Shown here: piece by piece, positions 49,362 through 58,789 of the stretch
Position numbering within the stretch: the first letter of the stretch is position 1
Layout: the number at the start of each line of letters is the position of its first letter
Source of the DNA: Bullera alba
Taxonomy: Eukaryota > Basidiomycota > Tremellomycetes > Tremellales > Bulleraceae
NCBI GenBank assembly: GCA_001600095.1
Contig: BCIX01000002.1
Coordinates: forward strand, 2,294,001-2,358,000
Direction: 5' to 3'
Length of the DNA: 64,000 nucleotides
Notes under the pieces: model-generated
What the model saw: the letters and a program-made list of their open reading frames with translations, nothing else
Told to the model about the DNA's origin: nothing
Database searches by the model: none
Made by a program: the position numbers and the translations under genes

Positions 49362-49785
49362 CTACTTCGGGCCTGCCTCACTGAACTGGATCGGACGGCT
49401 TCCGTCAACGATGCTGAGATCGCCTCGCTGGACACGGAAGTTTACTGACAGCTCCTCGTCAGTGCCGTTGACATAGGCATTGGAGGACCAGTCGATACTG
49501 GCGCCGGCTGCCCCGGCGATCTTGATCAACTGAGCATCCAAAGTCTCAGAACCGTCTGCGATTGCCATGTCTCTGAGGTTGTCCCACTGCTTGTCAGTGA
49601 AAGATTTCTGGACACCGGCCTCTCTTCGAGTCGAGGACCGTTGGCCACAGGGAGACGACTGCTGATTTGACGGTAGCTATGGCATCATCATCCGATGCTG
49701 TTACTGTTCCCGAGCGACTCTCAACACTGATAGTGATGTCGACTGGACGCAGGACCGGACTGGATTGCGGGTTGGGATTGGGCAT
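49362..49785 (-). CDS. Small protein, unrecognised
   Basis: The best model has two exons, 49785-49639 and 49586-49362, giving 123 aa. The 52-nt intron has a weak GTCCTC donor but a good CACTGAC branch point 11 nt before the CAG acceptor, and both exons join in phase 0. The product has PVDITISVESRSGTVTASDD, DNLRDMAIADGSETLDAQLI and a C-terminal NFRVQRGDLSIVDGSRPI. An alternative intron at 49704-49659 also keeps frame. Composition is soluble, mildly acidic, with no signal peptide. No family is recognised. It converges on RPO31 with a 66-nt gap. Confidence 0.55.
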
Positions 49786-50959
49786 GGTCGTCTGTTGTGC
49801 TCGCAGGTGGTGTTGTCAGTAAGAAAGTGCAAAGAGGCGGGGGATGTCCATGATCGTCGTGCATTCGAGCAATCGAGCATGCTGGCGGGTGAGAAATTCG
49901 ATCAGGCTGTCGTGCATCATCTTATGACCTGCTCCTTTCATCTCGGCTACATATGACCAAAGCCGCAGAAATTGCGCATGATGACCGATAAGCCAAGACT
50001 GTCACGTTGAAGATTCGCTGATAAGCTCGTAAAGTGGGACATCAACCCTGCGACTTCTCATACGACTGTAAACAAAGGATGCATCGATCACATCTCTGAC
50101 GAGCTGATACACGCTTCAGCTTTAACCTATAACCCCTCACTTGCGCATCTAGATGTCCTGAACCCGAGTCAAGAGATCCCAACTTATCCCACCCTCGTAG
50201 AGGAAGTAGGATGACGGCGAACCCTCCGGCTTATATCAAAGTCAGGTAATGATTGAAAATTGTATTGAATGATTACTGGTTTTGTTCTTTCCCAAAGGTC
50301 ACCGGGTACCGCCAGTCTATGGGAGAGAACAGGCAGGGTGCACGAGATCTCCGAAGAGACTCGGCTGGTGAGGGAGTATGAAGGGGGAATGAAATGATGA
50401 CGCAAGCAGCGAGGTGACAAGTTGGAGGGAGTTGTCAGTATCCCGTGACTGGTCACTGACCCGTCAGCGTTCGGTCCTGTTCCATCCGTTTGACCTTGGG
50501 TACATCGGCATTCGCAGGGACTTTCGGTGTGGAATTGCGTCGGGTGTAGCGATGTAGATTGAATAAGATGGAAGCTGGAGTAAAAGAGTCAACTTAATTG
50601 TCGAGGAGTACCATGGACAACTGAGCGCACGAAACAGCGCTAGCAGCAGCTGGCCGGTGCGGCGGTGACGAAGCAGTTTGGACGCTAGGATAAGATTGCT
50701 TCCGCTGAGATGTTGTCCAGGCGTGCGAGCTCGTCATCGCCGTGAGCCTACCTCGTCCACATGCAGGCGCGACGAGCGGCAGTTTTTCTCCGCTCGACCC
50801 AAGCGGTCCACCAAAATATTTCCAAAGTTTGGTCGACAACCTCGAGCACCTCAACAACCTCTCAATCAACCCAGACTCTTTCGACGCTTCACTTTCCTTC
50901 AATACTACTCGCCTCCTTGGTTTTCTCACTTCATTGGCCCCGTATATACCCCGCCCATC
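49786..50959. other. Intergenic, 1.2 kb upstream of KAP123
   Basis: Holds the promoters of the small gene and KAP123. A plus-strand frame at about 50742-50969 reads protein-like (PPKYFQSLVDNLEHLNNLS) but starts with GTG and overlaps the KAP123 start in another frame. It is treated as leader. Nothing else was recognised. Confidence 0.4.
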
Positions 50960-53900
50960 ATGGACGTGAGTTTGGGCATCAATAGTGTAGCCCAGAGCTG
51001 ACTTGCCTAGGCCCAGTACATGCAGACCCTGCACCAGCTGCTCGAGGCGACCATTGCCCCGGACACGAATGTCATCAAGCAGGTGAGTCTGATGACTTCC
51101 GAGCCCGCTGACAGGTAGGCCACGTCGCAATTGAACACGCAATTCTACAAGAACGCTCAGTGTATCCCCGCCCTTTATGAGATTTCAGTCTCAAGTCAGA
51201 ACCAGGCGGTATGTCCAGATGCAGTTTGCAGCGCTGACCTTCCGACAGATCCGTCAACTCGCAGCAGTCGAGCTTAGGAAGCGAATTGCCTCTGCGGATG
51301 GAAAGATGTGGAAAAAGGTGCCCCAAGGGACCCGACAGCAGATGAAGGACTCGTTGCTAGGTAGACTAACACAGGAGCAGTCGTGAGTGAGCTCGAAACG
51401 CCGCTGGATAAAGCTGACGGTGACATTAGTACCATTGTCCGACATGCCCTTGCCCGAGCCGTATCCGCCATTGCCGATATCGAGCTCACAGTTCAGCCAG
51501 TTCAGTGGCCCACCCTCCTTCCAGGCCTTTACGAAGCCGCACGATCGCCTACCGCCTCGCATAGGGAAATCGCAGTCTACGTCCTTTACGCCCTGCTGGA
51601 AACGGTCATTGAGTCGTTCGAGCAGAACAAGAACACCCTCTTCCAACTATTTTCCCAGACCCTCCTTGACCCCGAGTCCAATGCGGTCAGAATCACGACG
51701 CTGAGAGGTCTCGCCAAAGTCGCCGAGTACATCTCCACCGATGACAAGCACGACATCAAGGCCTTCCAGGACTTGATTGTGCCAATGCTCAACGTCACAC
51801 AGCAGGCAATCCAGGAGGACGACGATGAGGGTGTCAAGCACGCCTACGACGTGTTCGAGACACTGTTGATCCTTGACACACCCCTGGTTTCCAAGCACGT
51901 CACAGAGCTATCTCAGTTCTTCCTCGGTGTTGCCGCGAACAAGGAGACGGACGAGTCGATTCGATGTGGTGCCCTCAACGTGCTCGCTTGGATCGTCAGG
52001 TACAAGAAGAGCAAGGTCCAGGCTTTGGGTCTGGCTAAGCCAATCATCGAGGGCTTGTTGCCAATCGGCACAGAAGACGACCCAGAGGACGTCGACGAGG
52101 ACTCTCCATCCCGACTCGCCTTCAGGTGTCTTGATGCTCTCGCTCAAGCACTTCCGCCACAACAGGTCTTCCCTGCTCTCTCCGCTCAACTCGAGGTGTA
52201 TATGCAGGGTGACGCTAGAATGCGAAAGTCCGCCCTCATGGCATTCGGTGTTTCCGTCGAGGGTTGCAGCGAGTTCATCCGACCCCATGTCGACTCTCTG
52301 TGGCCCACAATCGAGAACGGTCTCCAGGATCCCGAGGTCATCGTCAGGAAGGCCGCTTGTATCGCCCTTGGTTGTCTCTGTGAGTGGCTATCGGAAGAGT
52401 GCGCCACCAAGCACTCGACCATTGTGCCAATTCTGTTCAACCTCATTGTCGATGACTCGACACAGAAGAACGCCTGCACCTGCCTCGACTCTTACCTCGA
52501 GATCCTTGGTGACGACATTGTCAACTATCTCACTCTGCTGATGGAGCGACTACTCGTCCTGCTCGAGACTGGTGCTATCCCGGTCAAGATCACTGTCACT
52601 GGCGCTATCGGATCCGCCGCCCACGCTGCGAAGGAGAAGTTCAAGCCATACTTCGACCAGACAATCAAGCGACTTGTCCCATTCCTCGCCCTCCAGGGTG
52701 CTGATGAGCAGTCGGACTTGCGAGGTGTTGCTACCGACACTATTGGTACGATTGCCGATGCCGTTGGCGCCGAGGTTTTCCAACCATACTTCCACGACCT
52801 CATGAAAGCTGCTTTCGAAGCTTTGACCATGGACAACACCCGATTGAGAGAAAGCAGTTTCATCTTCTTCGGTGTCATGGCTCAGGTGTTCGAGGACCAG
52901 TTCGCACCATACCTGAAGACCTGTGTGCCGGCTTTGATCGCCTCGTGTCAGCAGAGCGAGTCTTCGGACGAATTCCTCGACGACGGAGAAGCCGGACCAT
53001 CAGACCCTGCGGCGGTGGCTCAGGCCTTTGCCACCGGTGGTCACGACGACGAGGACCTCGGCGAGGACGACACCGATCTTGATGCTCTGGAGAAGATGTT
53101 CTCAAACGTCAACAGTGCCATCGCTATCGAGAAGGAGGTCGCAGCGGACACCATCGGAGAGCTGTTCGCAGCCACCAAATCGGCCTTCCTGCCTCACATC
53201 GGAGAGACGACCGAGGTGCTATTGGAGTTGCTCGAGCATTACTACGAGGGTATCAGGAAATCGGCCATCGGCGCTCTGTTCAGCTTCATCAAGACCGTCT
53301 ACGATCTGTCCGAGCCACAGGACTGGATCCCCGGAGGTGTTGTCCAGGTTCCCCTTCATGCCCAGGTCAAGGAGACGGTGGACAAGATCCTCATGCCAAT
53401 CTTCGAGACCTGGAAGACGGAGGATGACAAGTGAGTGATCTTCCATTCCTCCCTCTTACCCCACAACTCCCTCACTATGTGATGAAACAATAACTCAGCT
53501 CACTTCGACGCAATCGCAATGAGACTACTTTTATAACGCATTTTGTTCTGAACTCCCACCCCTCCGCGCATTCAGTGTATTATTCTTCGAGAATCGCGCT
53601 GACTTGCTCAGGACCGTCGTTACTTTCCTCTGCTCCGAGCTCGCCGAGACGATGAACAAGTGCGGCCCAGCGCTCGTCGAAGGATGTGAGTGATCAGCTT
53701 GTAAACTTTGGCTGACAGTAAGACCTGGATCAAATTGCCAGCTACACGATCGAGATCCTGCAGAAGAAGTCGCTATGTCAGCAAGACCCCGACGAGGATG
53801 ACGAGAATGTGGACGTCGACGCCGATTCGTCAGAGTACGAAGCTGCCCTCATCTCCAATGCGTCCGACGTGTTCGGCGCTATGGCAACGGTACTTGGTCC

Positions 53901-54576
53901 AGACTTCGCCCAGGCCTTCGGCTCGGTTCTCCCCCTCATCTCCCAATACTCCGGTGCCAAGAGGACCAGCTCTGAGCGGTCGATGGCTGTCGGGTGTCTT
54001 GGTGAGATCATTGTCGGTCTCAAAGCTGGTGTTACTCAATTCACCATGCCATTGCTCGAGATCATCTCGCGAGGACTCCGTGACGACGAAGCGGATGTGC
54101 GGTCGAATGCCGCATTCGCAGCTGGTGTCCTGATCGAGAACACGAATGCCGACCTCTCACCGCACTTTGTCAACCTGCTCACTGCGCTGCAACCTTACTT
54201 CAATGCCCCAGAGCACTCTGCTCCTGCGGTCTACAACGCTCGAGACAATGCTGCCGGTGCCATCGCCAGGATGATCGTCAAGAAGCCCGATGGACTGCCT
54301 CTCGAGCAGGTCGTCAGTGTGGTCATTGGCGTCATGCCACTCCGATTCGACCCCCTGGAGAACCGAGCGGTCTACGCTGCGATTTTCTCGCTCTTCCGAA
54401 CGAGACCAGAGCTGCTCATGCCACACATCGACCACCTTCTCCAAGCGTTCGCCTATGTTCTCGACCCAAGCCATGAGGACGACACGTCGGACGAGACCAA
54501 GGCGGAGTTGAGGGCGCTCGTCGAGCACCTGAGATCGCAGGTGCCAGACAAAGTGGCGGCCGCTGGGTTCAGGTAG
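50960..54576 (+). CDS. KAP123: Karyopherin beta importin Kap123/importin-4
   Basis: Nuclear import receptor for ribosomal proteins and histones H3/H4. Exon 1 (50960-50965) encodes only MD; exon 2 starts at 51011 (AQYMQTLHQLLEATIAPD). HEAT repeats run through the whole protein: IRQLAAVELRKRI (importin-N region), YVLYALLETVIESF, IRCGALNVLAWIVRYKKSKV, VIVRKAACIALGCLCEWLSE, and LRGVATDTIGTIADAVGAEV. An acidic loop (HDDEDLGEDDTDLDALEKMF) is typical of Kap123. The C-terminal HEATs include NAAFAAGVLIENTNADLSP. An intron of about 180 nt near 53431-53611 is unusually long here. Estimated size is about 1,080 aa. Confidence 0.94.
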
Positions 54577-54918
54577 TGCCCTTGTGGCGGTGTAACATTT
54601 TGTATAGTTTCGCGGTGATTTTACGAGCATTAATGAGTATGTGGTATACCCTTCAGAGGTGATGGTAGCAGCAGTATAGCATGCAGCGATGCAGAAGTAA
54701 CTACTGTGAACAGACGTGTGAACATGTGGATCTCTCCCAAAAAGTGCCACATTTGTGAAATCGGCGTTATAAGCTTCCGATTGGATCTGCTCCCATTGGC
54801 GGAGTGATTCGGGACCTGCCTGTGGGTGGCAGCGAGCGAGGGAGACTTTGTAGCAACCTCGAGCTGCTATAGCATACGATCCGCTCATCCTAACCCCTCT
54901 CACCCCCACTTCTTCAAC
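54577..54918. other. Intergenic, KAP123 3' end / CYT1 promoter
   Basis: About 340 nt between two plus-strand genes. No supported feature. Confidence 0.4.
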
Positions 54919-56356
54919 ATGCTCACCACGTCGTTCGTCAGATCGGCCTTCCGGGCAAACCCACTGAAAAACGCCTCGCAGGTGAGTGATGCTGGATCGG
55001 CCAACGTTTTTCATCTCCACCTCGCCCAAGATCTCTAACACGACGTAGGCCCGATTCTCATCGACATCCTCTCACCCTTCCCCCTTCTTCTCGAAAACCG
55101 CACTCTTCTCCACCTCCCTCGTATCCGCAGGAACATTAGCTTGGTACACCCACCTCTACGGACTAGACTTCTTGCCAACGGCCAGCGCAAACTCTGCCGC
55201 AGATGACGGTCTGCACCCAGCCGCCTTGCCATGGGAGCACAGAGGATACCTGGACACGTTCAACCACGCCTCGATCAGGAGAGGATACCAGGGTGAGTGA
55301 AGCTCGAGGATCATGGCTTGTTTGGAGGTGTGAGAAGGTGGATCGGAGATTTCGGGGCATTGTGTGAGATTTTGTGGAAGCGGAGGCGTTAGGACGGATC
55401 GGTAGCTCGGAGGTCGAGGGCGCTGAGAGGAGGACAGCAGTGCTGTTTGCAATCGAAGATTGCACTACAAGCAGATCGCTGACACTACATAGTCTACCGA
55501 GAGGTCTGTTCCGCTTGTCACTCGCTGGATAGAATAGCCTGGAGAAATTTGGTCGGTGTCTCTCACACCGTCGACGAAGTCAAGGCGATGGCCGAGGAAG
55601 TCGAGTACGAGGACGGACCAAACGACCAGGGAGAGATGTTCCAGAGACCGTAAGTGTCGGTCGTTTGTCGAATTCATGCGAGATCTGACCCCTTGTTAGT
55701 GGAAAGCTTGCCGATTACATGCCAGCGCCATACCCCAACGACGAGGCTGCTCGAGCTGGTAACGGAGGGTGAGTAATTGAGACTTCGTCTGCAGGCTCAA
55801 GCTGATTCGCGCAGTGGTCTGCCACCTGATCTCTCTTTGATGGTCAAGGCTCGACACGGAGGTGCCGACTACATCTACTCGCTTCTTACCGGATACATCG
55901 ACCCACCAGCCGGTGTTGCCGTCGCTGAGGGCATGAACTACAACCCGTCAGTCATTCCCAGGAGTCTTCGAGTGGCCGAGCTGAACTTCTTATAGCTACT
56001 TCCCCGGAGGTGGTATCGCCATGGCTCGAGTTCTGTACGACGGTCTAGTAGAGTACGAGGACGGAACCCCCGCCACGACGTCGCAAATGGCTAAGGACGT
56101 TACGACGTTCCTTTCGTGGACTGCTGAGCCAGAGCACGACCAGAGGAAGAAGATGGGAATGCAGGTGAGCAAAGTGCAGCACTTGTGCTCAGGATCTCGT
56201 CTGACAAAGACGTAGGCCATCATCATTCTGTCTGCGATGTTCGGTATTTCGATTTACGTCAAGCGATTCAAATGGGCACACATCAAGAACCGAAAGATCT
56301 TCTACAACCCACCCAAGGACGCCAACCACGTCACAAAGGGAGACTACAGAGGTTAA
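54919..56356 (+). CDS. CYT1: Cytochrome c1, complex III
   Basis: Heme subunit of the mitochondrial bc1 complex that passes electrons to cytochrome c. Exon 1 is 54919-54981 and exon 2 starts at 55049; at least four more follow. It opens with a bipartite presequence: a basic start ([15 protein letters not shown]) followed by a hydrophobic sorting stretch ([18 protein letters not shown]). The heme-binding CSACH lies in [20 protein letters not shown]. Other blocks are [36 protein letters not shown] (with the Met axial ligand) and the C-terminal anchor [20 protein letters not shown]. It ends GDYRG at 56356. Confidence 0.95.
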
Positions 56357-57099
56357 GTCGACAACACGTCGGCGAGACTCGGGGAGGGTAGGCGCTGGTT
56401 CTTGGGACGATACTCATGGCATGCAACTATACTCGAGTGACATATGCGGAGCTATGGTACAAGATTGTACAAGTGGTATGGAGTGAACTATTTCATCTAA
56501 CGCGCTCATCTTCATTCCCAAATCCCAGCAGAGATGAACATCGAGGCGACATCGACCTGGGCCGTTTCCGCCTCTCCGATTCCCATCGAGCCGTGTTACG
56601 CTACAGGTCGTCCGGCGGTGGGCTGATCAGGCGGTAGCAAGGCCTATCCGCTATGACGGAGCAATCTTGCTGTTTGAGCAGGCACAGTGTTCCGTTCGTT
56701 GGGTAGACTTCGACATTCGTAAACACCAATGATCTCCAGGGCGGTAGCATGTGCCGGCGGTGCGATACGTAGGGTAGTGTCGCTTCACCGCACAAGGATA
56801 CACAGTGATTCGTGATAGATATTCGTGTCGTCTTGCGAGCTTTAGATGGGCAGTATCACGCAATTCGATAGACTCCATTTGTATCCTTCAAGGCGTTGAT
56901 CGCAGCGGAGCGATTACTGCGGTCACCTTTGCGGTGACACGCACTCAGCGCACCGGCTCGGTGCGCATGCAAGGAAAACACTGGCACAAGGCGGCGCCAA
57001 CGCACAACGCCGCTGGAAAGTGGTCAGCGGATTACTGGCTCTATCCCAGTGGTATACATACCGAGATGATCCAGTCTGGACTGCCCAGGCTGCCGCGAG
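56357..57099. other. Intergenic with twin hairpins
   Basis: About 740 nt between CYT1 and the minus-strand candidate gene. Open frames here look random. Two adjacent GC-rich inverted repeats lie at 56922-56966. No gene is supported. Confidence 0.45.
56922..56966. repeat. Two adjacent short hairpins
   Basis: The first is GTCACC, loop TTTGC, GGTGAC (56922-56938). The second, nine bases further, is GCGCACCG, loop GCT, CGGTGCGC (56948-56966). Both stems are perfect. Confidence 0.85.
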
Positions 57100-58198
57100 C
57101 TAGGCGAGTAGAAACCGCAACACGTCTTGAACTCCGGCAATAGTGACGCGGGAGGTGGCGTCGTCGGCCTTGACATGCTTCTCATCGGGCGCCTATCAAC
57201 AGCTGGTTAGTATCTCGATGGCTCGTAGCTAGATACACGTACGGCTGCCCTGTGATGAAAGCTGGAGCCGAGGCGAGAGACTGTTTTCGTTCTGGCTGCT
57301 ACTGCCTGTCAGCGATCTTTGGCCGATGTCGTCGATACTCGCCCTACACACCTGATTTAGGCCCTGAGGATTCGACGGTCCAGCTTCCAGAGGGTCCGCA
57401 ATCGTCGGGAAGGAGGTCAACGTCGGCGTTGGCTCTATCACTCGAAAGCTCGGGATAGGCTGCAGCGTTGACTTCGCGGTCATCGAGCCAGAATACCTGT
57501 CCTTTGGCGCGGTCGGCTCCGAATTCTCAAGTCCTTGCCTTGTTCCTGCTTGGTAATCTGGCTCACTAGCAATTAAGCTCACCCGCTCAGCAGCGGTAGA
57601 GACGAGTCATGCGTAGGCGTCAAGGTCGTTGGATCGATCTGCTGCTGGGCTCGTCGTTGTTGTTGTAAGAGAAGTGTAACACAACTTTCGAGGATTACCA
57701 AGCCAAGGAGTGTTGCCAACTACTGGAATTCGGCAATCAGGCACGATCGAATTCGAGTGTCCTAACGGATCTCCATTTGCTCCATTAATCCATCTTTGCC
57801 ATCCTGCACCATCTCCCTCCATTTCCTGTCCTGGTCTCGACCCCGGAGATTAAAACGCTGCATGGGGCACACTGCCTTGCTGGAAGCCCTCATTATTTAG
57901 CAAGCAGTACATGTGAACGCGAAGGTGGAAAAGGATCCTCGAACTCCCATGGAGCCCAATAGAGACTGGACCACTGGGGCGGAAACAAGTGTCATACTCG
58001 ACGTACTGGACGCAGACGCAGCTCTGAGATCGGCATGCTGGTGGGGGTTAACCAGAGGAAGAATGCTCGCATGGTGACATCCTGATCGAGGTCCATCAAC
58101 TGTTCCAATCGAATCGGTGTCTCAAGCAACGTCATCGTGAGCTGACACACCGAGTGCTTCGTCGTGGCTGAGCGGTCTGACAACAGCCAGACTGACAT
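57100..58198 (-). CDS. Unrecognised spliced gene, likely single-pass membrane protein
   Basis: The 3' half is well supported. An exon 57719-57583 encodes LATLLGLVILESCVTLLL, a likely membrane helix, followed by QQQRRAQQQIDPTTLTPTHD. A Ser/Pro/Thr-rich exon follows (PIPSFRVIEPTPTLTSFPTI...). A 46-nt intron (GTGTGT...CTGACAG) and a GTACGT intron lead to the final exon APDEKHVKADDATSRVTIAG..., ending at 57100; these last joins keep frame. The 5' half is uncertain: an ATG at 58198 starts an exon with a GTACGT donor near 58001, but its connection to the membrane-helix exon was not resolved. The basic patch after the helix suggests a cytoplasmic tail. It is divergent from the secreted protein gene. 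Confidence 0.45.
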
Positions 58199-58789
58199 CG
58201 CTGAAACTTGAGAGATCTGATCTATCTTTCAGCTCGCCTAGCCCGCGCGCAATCTACGGAAGTCTCATTCTGCAGCAGCTCTGTACCGACTGCCGGATCC
58301 AGATCCAGAACGTCAAGCCACTCCAGCCATTGGCTTGATTGTATCAATGTCAATCAATGCTAACAGATTGTCCTCGCGATCTCTCATATAAGTCGAGGGA
58401 CGGCACGAGATGCTGTCTTCTTCATCCCACTCTCTCACCTCTCCACTCCCTAGCAAATCCTCTCTACACCTACACCTCTCTTTTGGAATCCTGGCGATTC
58501 TTCAACCCGAACTCGACTTCATCTCTTTTCCTTTGCTGCGCAAAGCGACACAAACACGACTACCGACTTTACAACAACAATTTGGCAGGTCCAACTTGTG
58601 TCTCGTTCTCGTCCATCGGAAAAGGAATCACGTTCATTATAATCGCCAAAGCTCAAGTATACAACCAGGAAACCGACCTACACTAACCAAATCGATATCG
58701 CCAGTCGAAGGGATCCGACTCGATCGATAACTCAACACAGGTAACCAAAAGAAACAGGTAAAACCCCACAAAAAGAGACACTTGGCGAA
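58199..58789. promoter_or_regulatory. Promoter and CT-rich leader of the secreted protein gene
   Basis: About 590 nt. A strong pyrimidine tract (CTCTC/TCTCC-rich) covers about 58418-58480, as often found in promoters of highly expressed fungal genes, followed by an A/C-rich leader. The region is shared with the divergent minus-strand candidate. Confidence 0.5.

Noticed and set aside
50742..50969. Protein-like frame upstream of KAP123
   Set aside because: It has no ATG, overlaps the KAP123 start in another frame and matches nothing recognised. It is most likely leader sequence.
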